Assembly (NCBI GenBank): GCA_944376225.1
Contig: CALWBZ010000045.1
Span: 1 to 32,395 of the forward strand
Direction of reading: 5' to 3'
Source of the DNA: an uncultured Clostridia bacterium
GTDB lineage: Bacteria > Bacillota > Clostridia > Lachnospirales > Bianqueaceae
DNA: 32,395 bases
Below, piece by piece: positions 25,898 to 32,395 of this stretch. The notes under the pieces were generated by a model. That model was not told the DNA's origin. It searched no databases and saw nothing but the letters and a program-made list of their open reading frames with translations. Position 1 is the first letter of the stretch. The number at the start of each line of letters is the position of its first letter. The translations under genes were made by a program, and so were the position numbers.

Positions 25898-26367
25898 GCG
25901 GATTCCAGCAGGCAGACCACTTCCGCCGCGATTCCTTCTTCCCTTCCGGTAAAGCCCAGTCTCTCCTCGGTCGTCGCTTTCAGGTTAATTTGGGTGGGAT
26001 CGCATTCCATGACCCTCGCCAAATTTTCCCGCATCCGCGGGAAATAGCCGCCAAGCTTAGGCCGCTGGGCGATCACCACCCCATCCACGTTGCCGATCCG
26101 ATACCCTTCTCCTTTCACGATCTTCATCACCTGTTCCAGCAGCAGGAGGCTGTCGATTCCCGCGTATCGCGGATCCTGATCGGGAAACCATCTGCCGATA
26201 TCGCCTTTGCCTACGGCGCCCAGAAGGGCGTCCATCAAGGCGTGGGTCAGCACGTCCGCGTCGGAATGCCCCAGAAGGCCCATGGAGTGGGGAATCTCCA
26301 CGCCTCCCAAAATCAGTTTTCTCTCCGGCACCAACCGGTGTACATCATATCCGATTCCGATTCTCAT
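25894..26367 (-). CDS. ispF: 2-C-methyl-D-erythritol 2,4-cyclodiphosphate synthase
   Basis: MEP-pathway enzyme forming MEcPP, the substrate of IspG. At 157 residues the length is standard. Metal ligands Asp8, His10 (GIGYDVHRL) and His42 are in place, as are HSDADVL and the C-terminal [16 protein letters not shown] preceded by AAAGGATGAG. It lies 15 bases behind the ABC exporter gene, so it may be transcribed with it. It converges on comM: the sequence TTAA supplies both stop codons, one on each strand. Confidence 0.97.
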   Translation of the reverse strand: MRIGIGYDVHRLVPERKLILGGVEIPHSMGLLGHSDADVLTHALMDALLGAVGKGDIGRWFPDQDPRYAGIDSLLLLEQVMKIVKGEGYRIGNVDGVVIAQRPKLGGYFPRMRENLARVMECDPTQINLKATTEERLGFTGREEGIAAEVVCLLESA

Positions 26368-26382
26368 GATCTCATCCTTTCT

Positions 26383-28158
26383 TTAAGATATAAACCGGGT
26401 CTGAGTCGTATAAAGCGTGTAATAATGCCCCTTCTTCTCCATCAGCTCTTCGTGAGTGCCCGCCTCTTCGATGTTTTTATGATTAATCACCATGATGCGG
26501 TCCGACTTGCGGATCGTAGACAGGCGGTGGGCGATGACAAAGGAAGTCCTACCCTTTAAGAGATTTTCCAATCCCTTCTGTAACGCCTGTTCCGTACGAG
26601 TATCGATGCTGGAAGTGGCTTCGTCCAGAATCAAGATCTTAGGATTCGCCAAAAGGGCCCTGGCAAAGGAGATCAACTGTCTCTGTCCTACGGAGAGGCG
26701 GCTTCCTCTCTCGTTGACCTGGGTCTGATATCCCCTTTCCATCTCCATGATGAACTCATGGGCGCATACGGTCTTGGCCGCCTCCACCACCTCTTCGTCC
26801 GTGGCGTCCAGTTTTCCGTACCGGATATTGTCCATGATCGTTCCGGAGAAGATAAAGCTGTCTTGCAGCATCACGCCCATCTGTTTACGCAATGACTGCA
26901 GCGTCACCTTCGCGATGTCGTAACCGTCGATACGGATCTGCCCTTTTTGAATATCATAGAACCGGCTGATTAAGTTGATCACCGTGGTTTTCCCCGCGCC
27001 CGTAGGCCCGACCAAGGCGATGCTTTGTCCCGGATTCACCCGAAAACTCACGTCCTCCAGGATCGGCATGTTGGGCTCGTATTCGAAGGTCACATGATCG
27101 AATTCCACCGCTCCTTGAATCGGAGGAAGATCGACGGCGTCCGGGGCGTCCTGAATCCTAGGATCCTCGTCGATCGTCTCGAAGATCCTTTCCAGATAGG
27201 CCATGTTCGTGATGACCTGATTATAGAAATTGCTCAGATTGATGACGGGAGACCACAGGCGTCCCGTGAACCCCAGAAAGGCAATCAGGGTTCCCGCCGA
27301 TACCGAATGCTCTAAGAGGGCGATGCCCACCAGAATCACCGCGCCGTTAGCTATCGTAGAAATGATCTCGATGGAGGGCGTCACTAAGTTGTTCAGACGG
27401 ATGGCCCGCATCCACGTCTTACGATAATCATCCTGTACGTTATCCAGGATCTCGGCATTGTAGTTTTCCCGCACGAAAGACTGGGTCACCTTCATTCCCG
27501 CCAGGCTCTCGTGAACGTAGGCGTTTAGGTTGGAGGATTTGTTGCTTACCCTCTGCCAGGCCACACGGTTCCACGTCTTGAGCCGGAACACCACGAAGAT
27601 CATAATCGGCATCGCCGCGAGGCAGACCAGCGTCAGCACGGGATCCATGAAAAACATGATGATGAGCACGATGATCAGGCTGAATCCCTCCGCCAATACG
27701 TTGACAAGGCTTCCGGAGAGCAGATCGCTCACCGAATTGACGTAATTGACCACTCGGACGATGATCTTTCCGTGGGGACGGTCATCGTAAAAGGAAAAGG
27801 GCAACTTTTGCAGATGGACGAACAGATCCCGACGCATGGTCTGGATGATGGTCTGTCCCAGCTCGTTGACCACCTTGATCCTCTTTTTCAAACATACCGC
27901 GCTGATCAAAATGAGCACGGCAAAAACAGAACAGAGAAACACCAGCTTCTTTACGTCTCCTTCCGGGATGACCCGGTCGATCGTTTCTTTTACCAGAAGA
28001 GGAATGACGATATTGGCGATGCTGGCTAGAAGCATCAGCGCCAGGGCGAAGACCAGTTTCTTCCGATGGGGCTTTAGATAGCCGAACAACCGCTTAAGAT
28101 GCTTAAAATTAAATTCCTGTCGGAGCGTCTCATCTACATTATATACGTTACGCGCCAT
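26383..28158 (-). CDS. ABC exporter half-transporter, consensus-ATPase subunit of a heterodimer
   Basis: A 591-residue fusion of a six-helix exporter membrane domain (about 30-330) with a nucleotide-binding domain. The latter shows Walker A GPTGAGKT (Lys390), Walker B ILILDEATSS with the catalytic Glu513, and a His switch IAHRLS. Its signature motif is LSVGQ instead of LSGGQ. Paired with the upstream gene, this gives one intact and one degenerate ATP site, as in TM287/288 and BmrCD multidrug exporters. The substrate cannot be read from sequence. Its ATG shares one base with the stop of the upstream subunit (TGATG), so the two are made together. Confidence 0.93.
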   Translation of the reverse strand: MARNVYNVDETLRQEFNFKHLKRLFGYLKPHRKKLVFALALMLLASIANIVIPLLVKETIDRVIPEGDVKKLVFLCSVFAVLILISAVCLKKRIKVVNELGQTIIQTMRRDLFVHLQKLPFSFYDDRPHGKIIVRVVNYVNSVSDLLSGSLVNVLAEGFSLIIVLIIMFFMDPVLTLVCLAAMPIMIFVVFRLKTWNRVAWQRVSNKSSNLNAYVHESLAGMKVTQSFVRENYNAEILDNVQDDYRKTWMRAIRLNNLVTPSIEIISTIANGAVILVGIALLEHSVSAGTLIAFLGFTGRLWSPVINLSNFYNQVITNMAYLERIFETIDEDPRIQDAPDAVDLPPIQGAVEFDHVTFEYEPNMPILEDVSFRVNPGQSIALVGPTGAGKTTVINLISRFYDIQKGQIRIDGYDIAKVTLQSLRKQMGVMLQDSFIFSGTIMDNIRYGKLDATDEEVVEAAKTVCAHEFIMEMERGYQTQVNERGSRLSVGQRQLISFARALLANPKILILDEATSSIDTRTEQALQKGLENLLKGRTSFVIAHRLSTIRKSDRIMVINHKNIEEAGTHEELMEKKGHYYTLYTTQTRFIS

Positions 28159-29909
28159 CAGTCCTCGCCTCCTTCCTGCATGCCTTCTGTGACGATTCCC
28201 ATCTGCTGACAGTAGATCTCGTAATATCGGCCTTTTAGGGCCAGCAGCTCGTCGTGGGTTCCTCTTTCGGCGATTTCGCCGTGATCCAGAACCAGAATCT
28301 GATCCGCGTCCTTGACCGAGGAGATGCGGTGGGCAATGATGAAACGGGTCTGATTGCTCTGCTGTTTCTTCAGCCCGTCAAAGACCCGAAACTCCGTCTC
28401 CATATCCAGCGCCGACGTGGTATCGTCTAAAATGAGGATATGGGGCTGCACCAGGAGCGCCCGGGCCAGGGCCAGACGCTGCTTCTGACCGCCGGACAGG
28501 CCCACGCCCCGTTCTCCCACGATCGTATCGAAACCCTCGGGAAACTGGGTGATAAACTCCGTCGCGCCGGCGAGCTCCGCCGCCCGTTCCACTTCTTCCA
28601 TGGAAGCTTTGGGGTTTCCGTAGGCGATATTTCCCTCGATCGTATCCGAGAACAGGAACACGTCCTGCATGGTCATGGCGATCTTGCGCCGGATCTCGTA
28701 TTTATCCAGATTCTTTACATTGATATTATCAATATAAACCCCTCCGGAACTCACGTCGTAAAACCGCATGATCAGATTCATCATCGTCGATTTTCCCGCC
28801 CCCGTAGCGCCCATAACCGCCACGGTTTGTCCCGGCTCCACCTTAAAGGAAATGTTTTTCAGGATCATCTCTTTGTCATAGCGGAAGGAGACGTCCCGGA
28901 ATTCCAATGAGCCGCTGACCGGCACTTCTCTCGGCCGTTCCGGATTCCGAATCACGGGTTCCACGAAGGCGACGGTCTTCATCTTGTCGTATGCGGCGAC
29001 GAAACGCATCAGGTCGTTTAAGAGCCATCCAAAGGATCTTAACGGATTGTTGACTGCCCACAGATAGCCGTTGATCATGACCAGATCCTCGATGGACATG
29101 CTGCCGCTAAGACACATGGCGCCGCCAACGGCGATCATGATAAAGGACAGGCTCACCGCTAGAGCGTCCATCACGGGTATGTACTTGGCCTGCATTCTGG
29201 CCGCCGACAGGTTGGCTTCTTTATAGGCCGCGTTCCGCTTGTCGAACTTCTCGATCTCGTAATCTTCCTTCGCAAAGGCCTTTACGACGCGGTTTCCGCT
29301 GATATTCTCCTGCACCATGGAATTGAGCCTGGAATATTCCTCCCGCACTTCCACATGGGCTCCGCGGATATGGCTGGCCATGCGAATCGCCAGCACGAAG
29401 ATAAAGGGCGCTACGATCAGAAGAATCAGCGTAAACGTCACGTTGATGCTAAACATCATCACCAGGGCGAAAACAAACGTACACAGATTGATCACCAGCT
29501 GATAGACCACAAAGGCCACGAAGACTCGAATCGCCTCGATGTCTCCTGTCAGACGGGACATGAGATCGCCCACCCGATTCTTGTCGAAGAACCGAAAATC
29601 CATGCGCTGGATTCTGCGATAAATATCGTCTCGAATCTCACAGATCACCTTCTGGGAGATATCCTCGAAGATCCATAGATAGACGTATCGCAGGACGGCA
29701 ATCAAAAGGGCCGCCCCCAACATGAGCCACAGATAAGGCATGAGCCGCTCCGTCAGCCCCTCGCCGATGACCTCGCCCACGATCTTACCCGTGGCATAGG
29801 GCGAGACCATGGAGAGGCCGGCCACCGCCACCGTCAGGACCAAGGCCATCGCGAATGCCCAGGCATAGCGACGGATGTAAGTCCATACGTATTTTAATGC
29901 TTCCTTCAT
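28158..29909 (-). CDS. ABC exporter half-transporter, degenerate-site subunit of a heterodimer
   Basis: A 583-residue half-transporter with a N-terminal membrane domain (about 15-310) and ATPase domain. Walker A is GATGAGKS (Lys373), the signature is the canonical LSGGQ, but Walker B reads LILDDTTS, with Asp496 where catalytic Glu is normal. Together with the LSVGQ of the partner this places the degenerate ATP site on this subunit's Walker motifs. The start was set at the ATG after AGGTGGG; a TTG ten codons earlier lacks a ribosome site. First gene of the exporter operon, divergent from an AraC regulator that may control it. Confidence 0.93.
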   Translation of the reverse strand: MKEALKYVWTYIRRYAWAFAMALVLTVAVAGLSMVSPYATGKIVGEVIGEGLTERLMPYLWLMLGAALLIAVLRYVYLWIFEDISQKVICEIRDDIYRRIQRMDFRFFDKNRVGDLMSRLTGDIEAIRVFVAFVVYQLVINLCTFVFALVMMFSINVTFTLILLIVAPFIFVLAIRMASHIRGAHVEVREEYSRLNSMVQENISGNRVVKAFAKEDYEIEKFDKRNAAYKEANLSAARMQAKYIPVMDALAVSLSFIMIAVGGAMCLSGSMSIEDLVMINGYLWAVNNPLRSFGWLLNDLMRFVAAYDKMKTVAFVEPVIRNPERPREVPVSGSLEFRDVSFRYDKEMILKNISFKVEPGQTVAVMGATGAGKSTMMNLIMRFYDVSSGGVYIDNINVKNLDKYEIRRKIAMTMQDVFLFSDTIEGNIAYGNPKASMEEVERAAELAGATEFITQFPEGFDTIVGERGVGLSGGQKQRLALARALLVQPHILILDDTTSALDMETEFRVFDGLKKQQSNQTRFIIAHRISSVKDADQILVLDHGEIAERGTHDELLALKGRYYEIYCQQMGIVTEGMQEGGED

Positions 29910-29944
29910 CGTTTTCCCACCTTTCCGGGTGTTTTTCAACGCCT

Positions 29945-29972
29945 ATTATACAGAAGAAACGCCGTTATGGAA
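29945..29972 (-). promoter_or_regulatory. Putative promoter of the ABC exporter operon
   Basis: On the minus strand a perfect TATAAT (29950-29945) has a weak TTCCAT (29972-29967) 16 bases upstream. A weak -35 would fit a promoter needing an activator. Confidence 0.55.
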
Positions 29973-30012
29973 TGGATTTTTCGAATATAAACCTGTACTA
30001 ATCTTAACCCTT

Positions 30013-30025
30013 TTGGTTTCACCAA
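30013..30025. promoter_or_regulatory. Small palindrome in the ABC/AraC intergenic region
   Basis: TTGGT-TTC-ACCAA is a perfect 13-bp inverted repeat, about 40 bases upstream of the exporter -35 and 65 before the araC-type promoter. It could be a regulator site. Confidence 0.35.
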
Positions 30026-30091
30026 TCACTTTTTGCTCTTTTTCGACACCTTCTTCCGTTTTTGTTTTTTTGAAATTCTCCATCTTTTTGC

Positions 30092-30120
30092 TGGATTTTT
30101 TTTAAGTTATCCGCTATAAT
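30092..30120 (+). promoter_or_regulatory. Promoter of the AraC-family gene
   Basis: A perfect TATAAT (30115-30120) has TGGATT (30092-30097) 17 bases upstream. The ATG follows 40 bases later, with GGAGGAG between. Confidence 0.6.
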
Positions 30121-30160
30121 GAAATCATCCATTGATTCTAACACGTGGAGGAGAATATCT

Positions 30161-31021
30161 ATGCACCCTTTTCAGATCAGTGCCGAGGATTTCAATCCGA
30201 AAGTGCTCTTTCAATATAAATCCCATGTCAAGCCGCGGCCGATCAGCCACACTCATGATTTTTTAAGCGTGCATTATGTCGTATCCGGTCATTGCATGTT
30301 CGAAGTAGACGGCAAGGAATATCTGGTCAAGAAGGACGATATGGTGATCATCAACCCCGGCGTTTCCCATCATTCCATCCCCATCGAGAATACGGACTGT
30401 GTCATCTTCTACCTGGGAATCGATGAGCTATGCATCAAAGGATATCCCAAAAACTTCATTCCGGTGAACAGCACCATCGTCCCGATCCGTAAGTATATTC
30501 ATGAACTCTATAACTGTTATCACAACATCATCAGCGTCCAGGAGAAGAAGGAGACCCTATGGGCGTTGATGGCCAAGGAACTGTCCTTGCAGTTTCTCGT
30601 GATTCTCCTTAAGGAGTTATCCCCCCAGGCCACCAACAACCTGTCGGACTATTTCCATCTGGAAACCTACGACAAGGCTACCATCGCCCAGACAATCACC
30701 AATTATTTCCAGGAAAACTACATGAAAAAGATCTCCATCGAGGAGATCGCGAAATCCACATATCTGAGTACGACGTACATTACGAAGATCTATAAGGAAA
30801 TCACGGGAGATACCCCGATCAACTACCTGATCAACCTGCGCATGGAAAAGGCCCGGGAAATCCTGAGCGAAGGTCATTTTTCCATCCAGACCGTCGCGAA
30901 ACGGGTAGGATACGACGATCCTTATTATTTCAGCAAGCTGTTTAAGAAGAAGTTTGGATACTCTCCCTCGACCTTCAAACTGCAGGCCTGTGAGATCACG
31001 GCCACGGATAAAGCTATATGA
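30161..31021 (+). CDS. AraC-family transcriptional regulator with cupin sensor domain
   Basis: A 286-residue DNA-binding regulator. The N-terminal cupin (about 10-95) shows HTHDFLSVHYVVSG, GKEYLVKKDDMVIINPGVSH and is typical of regulators that sense sugars or small metabolites. The C-terminal 100 residues hold the double helix-turn-helix: IEEIAKSTYLSTTYITKIYKE and QTVAKRVGYDDPYYFSKLFKKKFG. The start is the ATG seven bases after GGAGGAG; the longer frame overlaps the -10. It is divergent from the ABC exporter operon and could regulate it; the effector is unknown. Confidence 0.92.
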   Translation: MHPFQISAEDFNPKVLFQYKSHVKPRPISHTHDFLSVHYVVSGHCMFEVDGKEYLVKKDDMVIINPGVSHHSIPIENTDCVIFYLGIDELCIKGYPKNFIPVNSTIVPIRKYIHELYNCYHNIISVQEKKETLWALMAKELSLQFLVILLKELSPQATNNLSDYFHLETYDKATIAQTITNYFQENYMKKISIEEIAKSTYLSTTYITKIYKEITGDTPINYLINLRMEKAREILSEGHFSIQTVAKRVGYDDPYYFSKLFKKKFGYSPSTFKLQACEITATDKAI

Positions 31022-31030
31022 ATCGAAAAG

Positions 31031-31051
31031 CCTCTCCCGGAGCGGGAGAGG
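31031..31051. terminator. Terminator between the AraC-family gene and the toxin-like gene
   Basis: A perfect 9-bp GC-rich stem (CCTCTCCCG/CGGGAGAGG) with a GAG loop begins 10 bases after the AraC-family stop. TTTAATT follows on the plus strand and CTTTTC on the minus strand, so it may act in both directions for the convergent genes. Confidence 0.75.
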
Positions 31052-31052
31052 T

Positions 31053-31496
31053 TTAATTACCATGATTATATGCAGTAAAATTAAGATCAAAGGCCAGAAC
31101 ATGCAGAATAAAGCTATGTTGCAGATCTGGTTTGCAAAGCATTCTTGCCTTTTGTTGATTAAATCTTAAAACAAAGATCTTACTATCTTCGGAAATAATA
31201 GGGCATTCCTTCATGTGATTTTGAAGAGATTCGCTCAACTCCTTTACCGGAATGCTTTCAATCCCTGTCCTTTTATCCCTCATCATCAAATCAAGCATCG
31301 TCAATTTTGACCATTCTCTCAATTTGTCCATAAAATCCAAGGCGTATTCGGCTTGTTCTCTTGTCTTCAAAACATGAAAAGTATAGTCCTTTTTGTCAGT
31401 AAAATACTGAAAACTAAAACGGATGGGGGCAGCGTTGGAACGTTCTTTGCTGATGGTGGGGCCGTTCTGGTTTTTAATGTTTTTGACGCTTTTCAT
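31053..31496 (-). CDS. Putative toxin partner of the Panacea-domain protein
   Basis: A 147-residue soluble protein with no motif I can name. It resembles hypothetical proteins paired with Panacea proteins: an N-terminal FSFQYF segment, a central YALDFMDKLREWSKLTMLDLM helix region, and a C-terminal core ending in a hydrophobic strand and FDLNFTAYNHG. The ending, an Asp-x-x-Phe-x-x-Tyr-x-His-Gly pattern, suggests a small beta-rich fold of the RelE/HigB-like or RNA-interacting sort, but this is only a guess. Its ATG overlaps the upstream stop by 4 bases (ATGA). Lower GC than the core genes suggests acquisition by transfer. Confidence 0.65.
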   Translation of the reverse strand: MKSVKNIKNQNGPTISKERSNAAPIRFSFQYFTDKKDYTFHVLKTREQAEYALDFMDKLREWSKLTMLDLMMRDKRTGIESIPVKELSESLQNHMKECPIISEDSKIFVLRFNQQKARMLCKPDLQHSFILHVLAFDLNFTAYNHGN

Positions 31497-31960
31497 TGTT
31501 CGATATAGTTTTTCTTGAAATACTCTTTCATGGTCTGTCGGTCAATGATACCATTTAATACTTCTCCATTATGTGTCGCATCCTTCCAGGGCTTTTCTTG
31601 ATGCGTCATATTCCGCAAGCCCCATGCGCTATATTGCCCGAATACATTATAGACCATTTCCAGAATCTGCGCATCCTTTGGAGCAATTTCTCTTGCTGCG
31701 TCTTCGGCTTCTTCGTCACAGGGAAGATGAAACGGATCTGCGTTATAGTGATGATAAACAGAGGGCACAACGGGACCGTGCTCCCATGCGATAATGTTGT
31801 CCTCAAATAAGGAACCATTATCCAATGCCAGCGAGCAACCTTCTGCATAATACAGTAGCTTTAACAGTTTTAGCAGCGAGAGATCTTCGCCGTCTCCGGA
31901 TGCTTTTTCGAACTCATTACGCACAATGAACCATTGAGCAACTTTAAGTGCATCATACAT
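31493..31960 (-). CDS. Panacea-domain (DUF4065/SocA/GepA-like) protein, probable antitoxin
   Basis: A 155-residue protein matching the Panacea domain: an N-terminal helix (VAQWFIVRN), LSLLKLLKLLYYAEG, the core IIAWEHGPVVPSVYHHY, and a C-terminal MTHQEKPWKDA. Panacea proteins neutralise many unrelated toxins (PanAT systems); SocA acts as a proteolytic adaptor for its toxin. Gene order here is antitoxin first, toxin second, in a two-gene operon with overlapping codons. ATG with AGGAGGTG upstream and a very strong promoter. The gene and its partner are AT-richer than the neighbouring housekeeping genes. Confidence 0.85.
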   Translation of the reverse strand: MYDALKVAQWFIVRNEFEKASGDGEDLSLLKLLKLLYYAEGCSLALDNGSLFEDNIIAWEHGPVVPSVYHHYNADPFHLPCDEEAEDAAREIAPKDAQILEMVYNVFGQYSAWGLRNMTHQEKPWKDATHNGEVLNGIIDRQTMKEYFKKNYIEQ

Positions 31961-31974
31961 TCAAAACACCTCCT

Positions 31975-31996
31975 CGCAATTGAATTATACGCAATT
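31975..31996. promoter_or_regulatory. Direct repeats bracketing the Panacea operon -10
   Basis: CGCAATT occurs at 31975-31981 and 31990-31996, 15 bp apart start to start, on either side of the TATAAT box. This is a plausible site for autorepression by the antitoxin or complex. Confidence 0.4.
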
Positions 31997-32012
31997 AGGA
32001 TTCATTTTGCAA
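31984..32012 (-). promoter_or_regulatory. Promoter of the Panacea toxin-antitoxin operon
   Basis: On the minus strand TTGCAA (32012-32007) and TATAAT (31989-31984) are 17 bases apart, with the ATG about 25 bases beyond the -10. Confidence 0.8.
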
Positions 32013-32035
32013 GCATTTCAGTAAAAAACTAAAAT
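32007..32035 (+). promoter_or_regulatory. Putative plus-strand promoter sharing the same -35
   Basis: TTGCAA (32007-32012) reads the same on both strands. On the plus strand it is followed, after 17 bases, by TAAAAT (32030-32035). RNA polymerase binding in one direction would exclude the other. Confidence 0.5.
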
Positions 32036-32041
32036 TCACAG

Positions 32042-32153
32042 ACTGAAACAAGAAATTTTAAGAAGAACCCCCTTCGGAGAGAGGCTTACTCTTGATAATG
32101 AATCTAAGTGACCGCAGCCGGGCAAGAGATCCACTCTCTGCCCGGTTCTTTTT
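32042..32153 (+). ncRNA. Possible short RNA of about 110 bases next to the Panacea operon
   Basis: A plus-strand promoter-like pair (TTGCAA-17-TAAAAT) and a strong terminator (32118-32153) bound a region with no convincing gene. One short frame starts at an ATG near 32099 but lacks a ribosome site and runs through the terminator. The segment may encode a small RNA, or be the tail of a lost gene. Size and ends are inferred. Confidence 0.35.
32118..32153 (+). terminator. Rho-independent terminator on the plus strand
   Basis: An 11-bp stem with one bulged A (CCGGGCA-a-GAGA / TCTC-TGCCCGG), a 5-base loop, then TTCTTTTT. There is no plus-strand protein gene upstream for it to end. Confidence 0.85.
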
Positions 32154-32158
32154 ATGCA

Positions 32159-32180
32159 ACTATCCCCAAACTATCCCCAA
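32159..32180 (+). repeat. Tandem 11-bp repeat ACTATCCCCAA x2
   Basis: Two exact, adjacent copies of ACTATCCCCAA lie between the orphan terminator and the tRNA terminator. Position next to tRNA genes allows a role as a recombinase site or a scar, but no integrase is present. Confidence 0.6.
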
Positions 32181-32203
32181 AACGCAGGTTTTCCCTTCCT
32201 GGT

Positions 32204-32244
32204 AAAAACAAAACCGCCTAGACAATGGCTTGTCTAAGCGGTTT
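32204..32244 (-). terminator. Terminator of the tRNA operon
   Basis: On the minus strand a 15-bp stem (AAACCGCTTAGACAA / TTGTCTAGGCGGTTT, one T-G wobble) with a GCCA loop is followed by TGTTTTT. It begins 6 bases after the tRNA-Arg 3' end. Confidence 0.9.
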
Positions 32245-32250
32245 GTGAAG

Positions 32251-32324
<74 letters not shown>

Positions 32325-32328
32325 ACAA

Positions 32329-32395
32329 AGCGGGTGATGGGAATCGAACCCACGTATCCAGCTTGGAAGGCTGGTGTTCTACCATTGAACTACAC
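32329..32395 (-). tRNA. tRNA-Gly (anticodon TCC), 5' end cut by the window edge
   Basis: The visible part has D arm GTTC..GAAC, anticodon loop CTTCCAA (TCC), T arm GTGGGTTCGATTCCCAT, and acceptor 3' strand CACCCGC with discriminator T; CCA is not encoded. The first 4 bases of the acceptor 5' strand are outside the window. It lies upstream of tRNA-Arg in the same operon. Confidence 0.92.

Noticed and set aside
32099-32204. Small protein frame through the orphan terminator
   Set aside because: No ribosome site, and the frame runs through a strong terminator stem and the tandem repeat, so it is unlikely to be translated.

Overview
The window comes from a chromosome of the Bacillota, class Clostridia, most likely a Lachnospiraceae-type organism. 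The evidence is a Gram-positive PolC, CodY, the MEP isoprenoid pathway, and the conserved order dprA-topA-codY ... rpsB-tsf ... pyrH-frr-uppS-cdsA-dxr-rseP-ispG-polC. Coding DNA looks GC-rich, while intergenic gaps and the right-hand accessory genes are AT-richer. No complete insertion sequence, prophage, CRISPR array or rRNA is visible.

Layout from left to right. (1) Position 1-61 holds the first codons of an unknown minus-strand gene with a strong promoter and an inverted repeat. (2) Positions 143-11270 form a minus-strand run, pyrH-frr-uppS-cdsA-dxr-rseP-ispG-polC, with its own promoter upstream of pyrH and a terminator after polC. It covers UMP kinase, ribosome recycling, phospholipid and undecaprenyl precursor synthesis, two MEP steps, an intramembrane protease and the replicative polymerase. 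(3) Positions 11248-17488 hold a three-gene block where tsf would normally run into pyrH: a domain-permuted GH3 glycosidase and a CoA-disulfide-reductase/rhodanese fusion (minus strand), and a divergent PF09818-type ABC-class ATPase (plus strand). (4) Positions 17517-24096 hold a second minus-strand run, dprA-topA-codY-sigma-rpsB-tsf. The sigma-28-like gene sits where Bacillus and motile Clostridia carry the fla/che operon, and no flagellar gene is present. (5) Positions 24097-24379 form an AT-rich divergent region between dprA and comM. It has two CodY-box-like sequences, a 20-bp direct repeat and a 43-bp palindrome. (6) comM (plus strand) converges on ispF, which lies behind a heterodimeric ABC exporter pair. 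(7) Positions 30013-32395 hold an AraC regulator, a Panacea-domain toxin-antitoxin-like pair, a possible short RNA and two tRNA genes (Arg-ACG, and Gly-TCC cut by the window edge).

Points most worth attention: IspG has Gly where the third [4Fe-4S] cysteine is expected (residue 300). The sigma factor has a degenerate region 4 and no flagellar operon. Candidate CodY sites lie upstream of the operon that contains codY. The Panacea operon and a putative plus-strand RNA appear to share one palindromic -35 hexamer. The tRNA-Arg has two stem mismatches. All functional statements are read from sequence and family knowledge; no database search was run.
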